A stretch of DNA of 64,000 nucleotides from Dyadobacter koreensis. GTDB lineage: Bacteria; Bacteroidota; Bacteroidia; Cytophagales; Spirosomataceae. This document shows positions 26,442 to 34,918 of this stretch, piece by piece. Below the pieces are notes generated by a model. The model had not been told where the DNA came from and searched no databases. It saw nothing but the letters and a program-made list of their open reading frames with translations. A program made the translations under genes and the position numbers. Position 1 is the stretch's first letter; each line of letters starts with the position of its first letter. Location: positions 496,001-560,000 of the forward strand of contig NZ_FNXY01000004.1 of the NCBI RefSeq assembly GCF_900108855.1, given 5' to 3'.

Positions 26442-27029
26442 TTACACATCATCATTTAGCGCTTTTGCTATTAAATTAGTGCCTTGTTTGCTGAACTTCA
26501 TTCCAAGGGCATATTGCCTTCCGGGCTCACTCATTTTCCCCCACGTTTTGCGGAGAATTTCTATCATTTTTTCTTCGCTCAGCTTTTCAATTAAATCGTC
26601 AAACTGAAATTCAAGGAATACCAGACATAGTGCATTTTCGATGGTTTGAACATCTGCATCTGCTTTTAACCTTTGCTTTTGAATAATTTCACGCACACGT
26701 TTTATAATATCTTCATCATAACCGGCTTCTGCCAACAAAGCTGCTGCCGTTTGCGCATGAAATTTTCCCAGATCACTGCGCCACTTTAAATAACCTACTC
26801 TGCCGTCAGGATAAGTTTTCCTGGGTATTTCCCATCGCCCGATATGTTGCGCCCTCGATGCGAGCAGCAAACTTTCAGACGCATCCGGTTCCAGCTTTTT
26901 AACCCAGTCATAGAGTTTCAGGGCAAAAAAATATTCGGAAGGATATTCTTCGCCTTCCCAAACAATTTTCTCTGGCGACTTTTTATTATAGGTATCAAAA
27001 AGGGTGAAGGCTTTTTCTAATTTATCCAT
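26442..27029 (-). CDS. DUF4202 domain protein
   Basis: Conserved protein of 195 residues (from the ATG at 27029). The family pattern is clear: MDKLEKAFTLFDTYNKKSP, SLLLASRAQHIGRWEIPRK, YPDGRVGYLKWRSDLGKFHA, VQTIENALCLVFLEFQF and LRKTWGKMSEPGRQYAL. The conserved His residues in RAQHIGRWE and KFHA suggest an HD-like metal site, but the reaction is not known. Alternative starts are ATG at 27047 and TTG at 27056; 27029 fits the start of family members best. It is a single-gene unit flanked by gaps. Confidence 0.82.
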   Translation of the reverse strand: MDKLEKAFTLFDTYNKKSPEKIVWEGEEYPSEYFFALKLYDWVKKLEPDASESLLLASRAQHIGRWEIPRKTYPDGRVGYLKWRSDLGKFHAQTAAALLAEAGYDEDIIKRVREIIQKQRLKADADVQTIENALCLVFLEFQFDDLIEKLSEEKMIEILRKTWGKMSEPGRQYALGMKFSKQGTNLIAKALNDDV

Positions 27030-27185
27030 GGTGAAATTTGAAAACATAGTCAACAATGTTGCAAATAAAGGATAAATACAGCACGAATCACATACTTAAT
27101 GGCCCAGGTTCGGCAAATCAAAAAGGGCTTGCGATCACAACATACACTGTGACCGCAAACCCCGATTCAAAAATTGCCGGACCAG

Positions 27186-27821
27186 CTATAAATGCTGTAA
27201 GTGCGCCGGCAAGGGAATATTTTCGCTTAACTCGTCACTAACAGGAGTTAACCTTTTGTTTGACAAAGGAATAAGTCCCGACCAGATAGGCAGGCCAAGA
27301 TCTTCCTCTTCATCATTCGGCATGCCCGACCGCGCTTTTAAGGAAGCTTCTTCCAAACTGAAAGCAAGAGCCGTTGTTTTTTTCACTTCGCCAGGTTTAA
27401 CCGGACGCAGATATTCCCAACTATTGGGTACCACTTTATTTGTCAGCCATTCAAAAGATGCCAGTTTCTGGTCATAATCTTCCACAACCTCCGCCGTTGC
27501 AAAAATAACCACTGACCGATAGTTGACAGAGTGACTGAACGCCGACTTGGCTACGACCAGCGAGTCTACAAGCATTACGGTTATACAAACCGGAATTCCA
27601 GTCGCTATCTGTCTGATAAAGTGGCTTCCTACCGAGCCGTGTATATAAATTTTGTCCTCATACCTGACGAATGATGTCGGAATAGAAAATGGCTTGTTAT
27701 CAATTGAGTAACTAATCGTGCAAAAGAGCGCTTCATCCAGGATAGGATAGATAGACTCGGCATCGAAGCGCGCTTTTTTTGCTGAACGGCTCGGAACAAG
27801 GTGGGAAAGTGGTGCTGACAT
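27186..27821 (-). CDS. FMN-binding split-barrel protein, pyridoxamine 5'-phosphate oxidase family
   Basis: Protein of 211 residues with the PNPOx-like fold used by NimA-like and flavin-nucleotide-binding proteins. The pattern ALFCTISYSIDNKPFSIPTSFVRYEDKI then YIHGSVGSHFIRQI, and VNYRSVVIFATAEVVEDY, is typical. Start at ATG 27821 (MSAPLSH); the longer open frame has no plausible start and runs into the promoter. It is divergent from a MocR/PdxR-type regulator (start 27902), and such regulators often control the neighbour. A role in flavin or B6 chemistry is likely, but the substrate is unknown. Confidence 0.82.
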   Translation of the reverse strand: MSAPLSHLVPSRSAKKARFDAESIYPILDEALFCTISYSIDNKPFSIPTSFVRYEDKIYIHGSVGSHFIRQIATGIPVCITVMLVDSLVVAKSAFSHSVNYRSVVIFATAEVVEDYDQKLASFEWLTNKVVPNSWEYLRPVKPGEVKKTTALAFSLEEASLKARSGMPNDEEEDLGLPIWSGLIPLSNKRLTPVSDELSENIPLPAHLQHL

Positions 27822-27822
27822 A

Positions 27823-27876
27823 ATATTTGTTTTTTTACAAATATGTTTGCTTATTGGATGAGTGTAATAATCCAAT
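27823..27876. promoter_or_regulatory. Two inverted repeats in the divergent PNPOx/MocR promoter region
   Basis: ATATTTGT (27823-27830) pairs with ACAAATAT (27837-27844) over a T6 loop, and ATTGGAT (27853-27859) pairs with ATCCAAT (27870-27876) with 10 bases between. Both lie in the 80-bp gap between divergent starts 27821 and 27902. They are candidate operators for the MocR-type regulator. The first also abuts the PNPOx start codon. Confidence 0.45.
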
Positions 27877-27901
27877 TTCAACAAAAGCGATAGTCCAGTT
27901 T

Positions 27902-29377
27902 ATGCAGCCGCTTTCTTCTATGCTTCACATTGACAAAACTGACAAGCTTGCAGTATACTTGCAGCTGTCCAACCAATTAACTGATTTAATCAGAAAAGGT
28001 GTTATCCAGGGCGGACACCAGTTACTGAGCAGCCGGCAGCTGGCAAAAGCTCTGAATATTCATCGGAAAACGGTTGTCCGGGCATATGACGAACTTTTAG
28101 CACAGGGTTGGCTTGAAAGCAAACTTGGCAGCGGGACATTTGTCGCGACTCACTTCCCGGAAATTAAGCCGCAGCCGTTGCAAGACGATAAAAACCAAAA
28201 CTTTGATTCAAAGAAAGTCGCAGGCTTTTCTTTTGAAGACAAACCTCACTTGCATCGGGCTGTTTTGAAAAACACAGCAGCTTTACATCTTGACGACGGT
28301 TTTCCTGACCCCAGATTTGCGCCTCTGGAAGAACTTTCAAGAGCATACCGAACGCAACTGATCACCGGTAACCCATATGTTAAGCTGGGATATGGGGACA
28401 CTTCCGGAAGTTATTGGTTAAGACAGCAGCTGTCGGTATATTTAAATGAAACCCGAGGTTTGAAAACCAGTCCTGAAAATATTCTTGTCATTCGTGGTAC
28501 AGTGATGGGCCTTTTTCTCGCTAGCACCGGATTGTTAAAATCAGGGGATAATGTCGCGATAACAGATCTGGGTTGGGCAAGTGCACGAATGAATTTCATT
28601 CAGGCAGGAGCAAATATCCTGCAGATTCCAGCCGACGAACATGGAATCGATGTTGATGCACTGGAAAATATCTGTAAAAAACAATCTCTGAGGATGTTGT
28701 ATGTCACTTCCCACCACCACTATCCTACCACAGTTGCGTTGCGTGCTGATCGCCGGCTTCAGTTATTGGCACTCTCAGAAAAATACGGGTTTATCATTTT
28801 TGAAGACGACTATGATTACGATTTTCACTATTTGAGTCGGCCTCTGCTGCCTCTTGCCGGGGCCGATCAGGCAGGGATGGTGCTTTATTGCGGCTCATTT
28901 ACTAAAACCATTTCGCCCGCTTTCCGCGTAGGCTATCTTGTGGGATCGGAAAATGTGATCAATCATCTTTCCCGGCTTCGTAGGATTATTGACCGTCAGG
29001 GCGACAATATGCTTGAAAACGCGATGGCTGAACTTCTTCAAAATGGTATTATTCAACGCCATTTAAGAAAATCTGTGCGTATTTACCGACAGCGAAGAGA
29101 TATGTTCTGCAGCCTTTTAAAATCAAATTTGAGTAATTATCTGGATTTTAACACACCGGATGGCGGAATGGCTGTCTGGGCCAAATTTGATAAAAGTATA
29201 GATTTGAAAAGTTTATCAGAACAAGCCATGGCGAAAAATTTGTATTTTTCTGATGGAGGCGAAAATAATTTGATTCCGGACAAACTGAACGGTACGCGCC
29301 TGGGATTTGCATCCTCAACTTCGCAGGAACTTGAACAAAGCGTTGAAATCCTGAAAAATCTGTTGAAAATCAAATAG
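27902..29377 (+). CDS. MocR/PdxR-type regulator: GntR helix-turn-helix fused to aminotransferase-like domain
   Basis: Regulator of 491 residues. The N-terminal winged helix (about 15-80) shows LAVYLQLSNQLTDLIRKGVI, LLSSRQLAKALNIHRKTVVRAYDEL and LGSGTFVA. A fold-type I aminotransferase domain follows: VIRGTVMGLFLASTGLL, IFEDDYDYDFHY, and GSFTKTISPAFRVGYLVG with the PLP-binding Lys near residue 335. Start at ATG 27902; an open stretch upstream to 27827 overlaps the divergent promoter and is unlikely. MocR proteins use PLP as ligand, and the divergent neighbour belongs to the pyridoxamine oxidase fold family. Control of that gene is the natural guess. Confidence 0.9.
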   Translation: MQPLSSMLHIDKTDKLAVYLQLSNQLTDLIRKGVIQGGHQLLSSRQLAKALNIHRKTVVRAYDELLAQGWLESKLGSGTFVATHFPEIKPQPLQDDKNQNFDSKKVAGFSFEDKPHLHRAVLKNTAALHLDDGFPDPRFAPLEELSRAYRTQLITGNPYVKLGYGDTSGSYWLRQQLSVYLNETRGLKTSPENILVIRGTVMGLFLASTGLLKSGDNVAITDLGWASARMNFIQAGANILQIPADEHGIDVDALENICKKQSLRMLYVTSHHHYPTTVALRADRRLQLLALSEKYGFIIFEDDYDYDFHYLSRPLLPLAGADQAGMVLYCGSFTKTISPAFRVGYLVGSENVINHLSRLRRIIDRQGDNMLENAMAELLQNGIIQRHLRKSVRIYRQRRDMFCSLLKSNLSNYLDFNTPDGGMAVWAKFDKSIDLKSLSEQAMAKNLYFSDGGENNLIPDKLNGTRLGFASSTSQELEQSVEILKNLLKIK

Positions 29378-29393
29378 ATTCCGAACAATTTAC

Positions 29394-30545
29394 CTAGTAT
29401 TTCAGCAGCAAATTCAGAAGTTTCCGGTCGAGTTTATGACCATGGAAATCTTCATACGCCACATCTGTTCTCCTGGAATCCAGGACACCGAAATCGCCGG
29501 CAAATTCCCATAAAGAAAATCCAATCCCGTTTGAAGAGAGAATATCCAGAACATCTTCAAACCAAGCAAGAAAAACAGCATGTGGCGTTTTGTTCCAACA
29601 ACCGCATTCGCCGCAATGAACGCCAACACCCTTATTAACAAGGTCAATCCAGGGCTTGTAATATTTTTCCAGCATTTCTCTGCCAAGATATTGGTTGCCT
29701 ACCTGTCCAGGCCATTTTGGCAAAGGCAAATTTTCCGGATCCTTATTTGCCCAGGGCGCTTTATAGTGCGAAATAATCCCCGGATGATATCCGCGGCAAC
29801 TTTGGCCAATATCCAAATCCGTAATTTCAGGTATCACACTTGATCCAACGTCATTCCCATCCGCAATGACCAGATGTTTTGGATTTTCTTTTCGTATCGC
29901 CTCGAATGCCGCCAATGCTACTTTTCTATAAACAGCCCCCGGAACTGAACTTCTTTTTGATAACTGATCGTTCATGTCTTCCCGTAAACTTGGCTCATTT
30001 AAGAGATCGAAACTGATCAGGTCAGTAGAAGAATTTTTATATTTTTTTGCCCACATGTTCCAGTGAAAACAAAAAGCATCAAGGGCTTCCTGATCTCTCC
30101 AAAGAATATACGGTTCGTTAAAACCGGCATTTACGCAATATCCCGGAGCACGATGGAGATTAAGGCTGACGTGCATTTTATACTTGTGCGCAATTGAAAC
30201 CAGGTTTTCAATTCTTTCTACTGCCTTTTCATCGATCTGATAAACCTCCTGCGGCGTAATATTCCTGCTCCGATCGAATTGGATATAAGCTGGATAAGCC
30301 ATCGGCAACCGGATAAAATCAAAACCCCAGTCGCTCATCCATTTAATTTGATCCTCATCCGTTTTTTTACGTGCTGATGATGGATCCGGAGAGAAAAAAT
30401 CCAGCAGATTGAACCCCTTCCATTTTGGAAGTTTATTTTTTACCTTAACATCGGGCATCCCGAAAGTATCCGGTATTGATAAACTCATTCCTGCCAGTAT
30501 TCCGGTATTTTTGATAAATGTTCTCCTCTGCATACGAATATCCAT
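29394..30545 (-). CDS. Glycoside hydrolase family 5 (cellulase-like), exported
   Basis: Secreted GH5 enzyme of 383 residues. The N-terminus MQRRTFIKNTGILAGMSLSI is twin-arginine-like (ATG at 30545 or 30533). The barrel shows FIRLPMAYPAY and HVSLNLHRAPGY. The acid/base Glu is in FDLLNEPSLRED, and the nucleophile Glu in GVHCGECGCWNK. RGYHPGIISHYKAPW lies between. It should cleave a beta-linked glucan or mannan. It is a single gene separated from BlaR1-like by a terminator; it may degrade imported or self-made glycan, which is not decidable here. Confidence 0.9.
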   Translation of the reverse strand: MDIRMQRRTFIKNTGILAGMSLSIPDTFGMPDVKVKNKLPKWKGFNLLDFFSPDPSSARKKTDEDQIKWMSDWGFDFIRLPMAYPAYIQFDRSRNITPQEVYQIDEKAVERIENLVSIAHKYKMHVSLNLHRAPGYCVNAGFNEPYILWRDQEALDAFCFHWNMWAKKYKNSSTDLISFDLLNEPSLREDMNDQLSKRSSVPGAVYRKVALAAFEAIRKENPKHLVIADGNDVGSSVIPEITDLDIGQSCRGYHPGIISHYKAPWANKDPENLPLPKWPGQVGNQYLGREMLEKYYKPWIDLVNKGVGVHCGECGCWNKTPHAVFLAWFEDVLDILSSNGIGFSLWEFAGDFGVLDSRRTDVAYEDFHGHKLDRKLLNLLLKY

Positions 30546-30600
30546 ATAGTAACATCTACAAAAAACAAGGCAAGCGTTGTTTTACTGTTTTGATAAAAAA

Positions 30601-30632
30601 AAACCACAGAGCATCTTCGCATACCCTGTGGT
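30601..30632. terminator. Intrinsic terminator downstream of the BlaR1-like gene
   Basis: AACCACAG (30601-30608) and CTGTGGTT (30625-30632) pair perfectly. A-run on the left and T-run on the right mean it can work in both directions; on the minus strand it ends the blaI-blaR1 unit. Confidence 0.75.
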
Positions 30633-30651
30633 TTTCCTCTAGTTAAAAAGT

Positions 30652-32661
30652 CTATTTTTTAATATTTATCCCGGTTCTGCCATTGGTATTATAGATCGTT
30701 TCCCACCCCGCTTCTTTCACGTACCTGTGCTTGAATTTTTGGTGAACCGCCGGAGCCTGTTTTACCCCGTTGACAACAAGCTCATCACTATTAAGTTTAT
30801 AGGAGAGATTATTTTCATCTTTTATCACACCTTCTTTTATCAGATCGTCTATTAACTCTTCCTGCAGCTTTTGAAAAGCGGCCCTGTTTACTTCTGCCTG
30901 CTTTCTCGAAACCTCAGCGAGTTTACGATGCTCCTCGGCAAGCTTTCTATGCTCTGCTGCTTGCTCCCGATTTAAATCGGCAATTTTTCTCATGCTTTCA
31001 GCGTCCTCGCGATGTTTGCCTGCCTCGATTCTGGCCGTTTCAGCCAAACCTCTCGCTTCTTCCGCATGCTGTCTGCTCACATCCGCTAGCGCTTTTAATC
31101 CGGCCGCCTGTTCACGCATTTTTCCAGCGGCTTCCTTCATTTTTTCAGCCTCAATACGCATTCCATCAGCTTGCTTCCTTAATATTTCCGCCTCGCCCCT
31201 TGCCTTCTCAGCATCTTTCCGAGCTATTTCTGCATTTTCCCGTTGTTCTTTCACCTCAGAAGAAATCTCATTCAACTCTTTCTGATATATGCCAAATTTA
31301 TCCTCGGGGATCGCCTCCCCATCTACTTTTAACGATCTTAATTGTCCGTCAACTTCCTGAATTTCGTAGCGTTTATTATTTTTAGTAGTTTCAATATTAC
31401 TCACACCCGAATTGATCTGAATCCGATCATACTTTCCGGGAAGCGTGTCTATATTGTTATTTATTTCTAAAACAGTAATCTCGGGCTTGCGCGCAGCAAG
31501 TTTTCCGCTTTCTTTTTTCCGGGCCAAAAATGCATCTTTGGTGCTTGTTGCAGGGAACAGTTCTGTCTGCTTTTTCGCGTTATCCATTTTCAGGGTTACG
31601 TTTGCAGACGGTGAAAAAGCTGCGATTAAAAAAGTAGCGGTAAGTAAGCTGGCTGTTACAAATAATTTTTCCATGGCGTTTAGAGATTTATTATTTTTAT
31701 AGATAATGCGTTTGACCCGGTCAAGCAGATGATTTCTACGGCCGTTAAAAGCCATGACAGACGAAGCGGAATACATTTTATATTCCTGAAAATAAACCAG
31801 CGCTTCGACAAAGGATTGTTGGTTTTGTAGAACAGAAATAGCCAGATCGTCACAACAATGCTCTCTTTCGTCACGGATGAGTGATGAAATCCAAAGCACG
31901 GCCGGGTTGAAAAAGTAGATATTCTCACCAAAAGTCTGAATAAGATTTATCAGATAATCACGACGTTTTACATGGGCTAGTTCATGAAGTAAAATCGCTT
32001 CGATTTGATCATGGGTAAGGTTAGTGAAAAAGCCAAGAGGCACGAAAACAACGGGTTTCAGAATTCCTGTCACGATCGGTACATCAATCTGCCCAGACTG
32101 GAAAAATTGAATTTTTCGTTTTAGACCAAGTTTTTCTGCCAGTATTTCAAGACGATTCTTCCACACCTCTTCCGTCTCGGATTTTCCACTTGTTTTTAAT
32201 CGATAAATAAAAAACAGTCCACCAGCAGCCCGAACAGATTTGTAACTGAAAACCAGCAGCCAGATAACGACGATCAGCGCAGCATTTTCAGCAATAAAAT
32301 TATTAAAAAAACTGACCGGCACTTCTGCGGCTGACAGTTCATACCAGTTCCGAAAACCGGCATTGTTACCTAATTTTGAAATTTCACCTATTGATGTAGT
32401 GTTACTAAACGAATGGCTACTGCCGCGACGAAATGTGCTGAATTCTAAAAAGAAGGTAAAGGCATTGGCGAAAACAAAAATCAGCAACGCCAGCGACAGA
32501 AGATTGTAACGTAGTGCAGGACGCGATTTTTTTGTTGCCATCAATACAACGCCTGCAACGACAGCAAGTAAAAGTCCCTGCCATATCGAATGAAGCAAGG
32601 TCTTACAGACGATTTGGGTTAATTCTTGAAAAAATGTTCTGTTAAGAATCTCAATATTCAT
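30652..32661 (-). CDS. BlaR1/MecR1-like M56 metallopeptidase sensor with long coiled-coil tail
   Basis: Membrane sensor protease of 669 residues. N-terminal helices surround an M56 domain with LLHELAHVKRRDYLINL (HExxH near 224-228), and FNPAVLWISSLIRDEREHCCD, the third ligand region. Domain order is membrane helices, zinc protease, helix (about 340-355), then periplasmic tail. The tail is not the penicillin-binding domain of BlaR1. It contains about 140 residues (about 470-610) of heptad-like Ala/Glu/Arg repeats (RKLAEEHRKLAEVSRKQAEV). The last part, near KHRYVKEAGWETIYN, is a small folded end. The sensed signal is therefore unclear. It follows blaI-like by 25 bases. Confidence 0.85.
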   Translation of the reverse strand: MNIEILNRTFFQELTQIVCKTLLHSIWQGLLLAVVAGVVLMATKKSRPALRYNLLSLALLIFVFANAFTFFLEFSTFRRGSSHSFSNTTSIGEISKLGNNAGFRNWYELSAAEVPVSFFNNFIAENAALIVVIWLLVFSYKSVRAAGGLFFIYRLKTSGKSETEEVWKNRLEILAEKLGLKRKIQFFQSGQIDVPIVTGILKPVVFVPLGFFTNLTHDQIEAILLHELAHVKRRDYLINLIQTFGENIYFFNPAVLWISSLIRDEREHCCDDLAISVLQNQQSFVEALVYFQEYKMYSASSVMAFNGRRNHLLDRVKRIIYKNNKSLNAMEKLFVTASLLTATFLIAAFSPSANVTLKMDNAKKQTELFPATSTKDAFLARKKESGKLAARKPEITVLEINNNIDTLPGKYDRIQINSGVSNIETTKNNKRYEIQEVDGQLRSLKVDGEAIPEDKFGIYQKELNEISSEVKEQRENAEIARKDAEKARGEAEILRKQADGMRIEAEKMKEAAGKMREQAAGLKALADVSRQHAEEARGLAETARIEAGKHREDAESMRKIADLNREQAAEHRKLAEEHRKLAEVSRKQAEVNRAAFQKLQEELIDDLIKEGVIKDENNLSYKLNSDELVVNGVKQAPAVHQKFKHRYVKEAGWETIYNTNGRTGINIKK

Positions 32662-32686
32662 GGCTAATAAATTATGAAATGAAAAA

Positions 32687-33049
32687 TTAATTCAGCTTTT
32701 TCAAAAACTCCTTAATTTCATCCAGGTCATCTTGTGAAGTGGTTTTGTTCCCGAAAAGCTGCATTACCAGGCTTGAGGCCGATCCCTGGTACATCGTGTC
32801 CACGAATCGTTTGAGAAGCTGATTCTTTGTCTTGCTTTCTTCCTCAGCCGGACTGTAAATATGCTTCATACTACTCTCGTCGCGTTTGACGATCCCTTTC
32901 TCAGCCATTATTTGCATCAATTTCAGCGTCGATGAATATTGAACTGCACGTTTCTCCTCGTTCAATTTATCATTGACAAACCGGACCGTCGAAGGTCCAT
33001 GCTGCCAAAGCACTTGTAAGATTTCCAGTTCAGATTTTGTAGGCTCCAT
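32687..33049 (-). CDS. BlaI/MecI/CopY-type transcriptional repressor
   Basis: Regulator of 120 residues with the Penicillinase_R winged helix: PTKSELEILQVLWQHGPSTV, VNDKLNEEKRAVQYSSTLKLMQIM and GIVKRDESSMKHIYSPA. The dimer region ends with SSLVMQLFGNKTTSQDDLDEIKEFL. BlaI proteins repress their own operon and are cleaved after the paired BlaR1 protease senses a signal. The BlaR1-like gene follows 25 bases later on the same strand. A 12-bp palindrome in its promoter (33091-33102) is a good autoregulation site. Confidence 0.9.
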   Translation of the reverse strand: MEPTKSELEILQVLWQHGPSTVRFVNDKLNEEKRAVQYSSTLKLMQIMAEKGIVKRDESSMKHIYSPAEEESKTKNQLLKRFVDTMYQGSASSLVMQLFGNKTTSQDDLDEIKEFLKKLN

Positions 33050-33075
33050 ATCTAATGTTTTAATGACTAACGGAT

Positions 33076-33102
33076 TAAAGGTAGGAAAAATTTCGTACGA
33101 AA
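33076..33102 (-). promoter_or_regulatory. Candidate blaI promoter with palindromic operator
   Basis: On the minus strand TACCTTTA (33083-33076) resembles the -7 element TAnnTTTG. A perfect 12-bp palindrome TTTCGTACGAAA (33091-33102) lies 8 bases upstream, inside the spacer where a repressor would block polymerase. The repressor is probably the BlaI-like protein itself. Confidence 0.5.
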
Positions 33103-33132
33103 AAAGATTTAGCTAGAATTTTTTATAAAAAA

Positions 33133-33155
33133 AACACGACCTGTCGGGTCGTGTT
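33133..33155 (-). terminator. Intrinsic terminator of the thioredoxin-like gene
   Basis: AACACGACC (33133-33141) and GGTCGTGTT (33147-33155) with loop TGTCG; on the minus strand a run of T follows. It ends the 33177-34301 gene before the blaI promoter. Confidence 0.85.
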
Positions 33156-33176
33156 AATTCTGGAATGCCGAACGGA

Positions 33177-34301
33177 TCAATAGAACCTTCCTACATGTTT
33201 ATTTTCAACAACGGTCTTTTTCATCTTCCGCGGGTCGATTGGTCCTTGCTGTGCGTACACTATTTTACCTCCGGGTTCCACCAGTATAGTATACGGGAGC
33301 GCCCCTTGCCAGTTCGGATCAATCGCCTCGATTAATTTGTATTTGTCTTCAATATGAAAAATGAAGTTTTTATTTGAAGCTCTCTTTCCCTGTAAAAATT
33401 TTAGCGCCTTGTCTTTTTTATCCGGTGTATCCGCACTGATCGAAATAAATTCAAAGTCACGGTTCCTGTACATATGATGAATTTGCATAAAATCGGGAAA
33501 CTCGGTCACACACGGACCACACCACGTCGCCCAAACGTTGATTAATCGTAACTTGTCAGTCTTGTTGGCGATCAATTCTTTAATCCCGGCTTCATCAATA
33601 GTTTCCAGGCTGACTGGCTCTTTAGCCCACGAGGCTTCCTCGTCCTGTACGCCATGTTCCTTGGTGGCCCATTTCATCGAACATCCAAAGGTTTTTGTCG
33701 TTGCAACTGTAACAGGTTTATTGGCAATCAGCTCCTGTATTGCGTTATAAGCGTCTCTGTTCTTCGGAGTACCTGTTGGTTTCTCGACATCGTCGATTCG
33801 TCCGGTATAACGCAACTTCCGATCCTTGTCAAAAATAAATATATGCGGAGTTGCAACCGGACCGTAAGCCAGCGCGGTTGCCTGATTATCTCCGTCATAT
33901 AAATAAGGAAAATTGTAATTTTTGTCTTTTGCTCTGAGCTGCATTTCCTGATACGTGTCGCTCATATCCGTATATCCAAGCTCATCCAGGCGTATTGCCT
34001 TCGGATCATTTGACGAAATAGCAACTACCGCTACCTTCTTGTCTTTAAATTCTGAGGTCAAAGCTATGATCCTGTCCTCGTAGGCTTGTGCGGTAGGACA
34101 ATGGTTACAGGTGAACACGACAGCCAGAACATTTGCATCAGAAAAACTTTTTAAGGAATAACTCTTCCCGTCCACATTTTTTAGATTGAAGTCCGGCGCG
34201 ACTGAACCGATTGGCAGCGTTGCTGGTGGCATGAACGCTTGTAACCGTATTGACGTTAAGAACATTAGAGTCAAAACCGGAACTAATAACTGTATACGCA
34301 T
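33177..34301 (-). CDS. Exported two-domain thioredoxin-like redox protein
   Basis: Protein of 374 residues with a signal peptide (LLVPVLTLMFLTSIRLQAF). The first thioredoxin-like domain (about 30-185) has FTCNHCPTAQAYEDRI with a CNHC pair, close to AhpC/redoxin. The second (about 225-360) is TlpA/ResA-like with NVWATWCGPCVTEFPDF and the cis-Pro region GALPYTILVEP. A 'thiol-disulfide' function in the periplasm is expected. The two active sites could pass electrons within one chain, which is inference. The unit has its own terminator. Confidence 0.85.
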   Translation of the reverse strand: MRIQLLVPVLTLMFLTSIRLQAFMPPATLPIGSVAPDFNLKNVDGKSYSLKSFSDANVLAVVFTCNHCPTAQAYEDRIIALTSEFKDKKVAVVAISSNDPKAIRLDELGYTDMSDTYQEMQLRAKDKNYNFPYLYDGDNQATALAYGPVATPHIFIFDKDRKLRYTGRIDDVEKPTGTPKNRDAYNAIQELIANKPVTVATTKTFGCSMKWATKEHGVQDEEASWAKEPVSLETIDEAGIKELIANKTDKLRLINVWATWCGPCVTEFPDFMQIHHMYRNRDFEFISISADTPDKKDKALKFLQGKRASNKNFIFHIEDKYKLIEAIDPNWQGALPYTILVEPGGKIVYAQQGPIDPRKMKKTVVENKHVGRFY

Positions 34302-34399
34302 ACCAATAAGATTTAGTTGTAAAAAACTTTAAGCACCTTAAATGAAAGTATTTAAAGAAATGATTATACTTATTAAATCGAATGGTTTTACGTTGTGGT

Positions 34400-34663
34400 T
34401 CATTTGTTAATTTCTTCCAGCTCGGATTCCAGGAATGGCTCAGATACTACATGATTATTTTCATTTGACCATGTACACCATACCTTACCATTGTATTGCC
34501 GATGAGCATGATCGGAAGTCTTTTTTCCAGACAGCATTTCGGCAACAATTTCTGTCTGGTATTCATCAATTTGCATTAGCTGCGAAGTCCCTTTCTTCCT
34601 CACCCAATCGTCTTTCATAAATTTTGGCACAAACATACTGTATTGATTTTTAAGGTTTGACAT
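34400..34663 (-). CDS. Small uncharacterised protein (YodC/DUF2158-like)
   Basis: Protein of 87 residues, cytoplasmic. The C-terminal tract GKVWCTWSNENNHVVSEPFL and the earlier WVRKKGTSQLMQIDEY are spaced as in the DUF2158/YodC family, where a VxxxSGGPxM segment precedes a VWCxWF segment; here the Gly-Gly-Pro is missing, so the match is weak. No partner gene is coupled. Function unknown. Confidence 0.55.
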   Translation of the reverse strand: MSNLKNQYSMFVPKFMKDDWVRKKGTSQLMQIDEYQTEIVAEMLSGKKTSDHAHRQYNGKVWCTWSNENNHVVSEPFLESELEEINK

Positions 34664-34840
34664 TGTAATGAACCTTGTATACAGCTCTCAAACGTTGAAT
34701 ATTTAATTTTCTTTTATCCTTTATTAAAATCATACCACAATTCCGATAATGTCGGAAAACACAAGACTTAGATTTCAAAATCAATCCATTGCTAACACCG
34801 TGAGAATGAATATCTCAAAATAAAACTAACATGGCACCGC
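34664..34840. other. Intergenic region before the short transcription unit
   Basis: AT-rich, no reading frame of note. It leads into the inverted repeat at 34841-34872. It must hold the minus-strand promoter of the gene at 34400. Confidence 0.4.
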
Positions 34841-34872
34841 GAATTAATATTACCTAATTGTAATATTAATTC
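34841..34872. promoter_or_regulatory. Perfect 13-bp inverted repeat just upstream of a promoter
   Basis: Arms GAATTAATATTAC (34841-34853) and GTAATATTAATTC (34860-34872) pair perfectly over the six bases CTAATT. The repeat ends 10 bases before the -33 TTG of the candidate promoter at 34883. Such placement suits a regulator binding site. No regulator gene is adjacent. Confidence 0.6.
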
Positions 34873-34882
34873 TATATTTTCT

Positions 34883-34912
34883 TTGTTTTTAATATTCCAT
34901 AGCCTACTTTTA
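34883..34912 (+). promoter_or_regulatory. Bacteroidota-type promoter of a short transcript
   Basis: TTG (34883-34885), spacer of 19 bases, then TACTTTTA (34905-34912), one base from TAnnTTTG. Predicted start is near 34919, which would give an RNA of about 65 bases ending at the terminator 34960-34983. Confidence 0.55.
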
Positions 34913-34918
34913 TGGCAC

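Noticed and set aside
27827..27901. Upstream extension of the MocR-type regulator
   Set aside because: It would run through the divergent promoter and both inverted repeats; the ATG at 27902 matches the family start.
30992..31285. Plus-strand Ala/Ser/Phe-rich frame inside the BlaR1-like gene
   Set aside because: It is the antisense of the Ala/Glu/Arg coiled-coil repeats; repeats keep the opposite strand free of stops.
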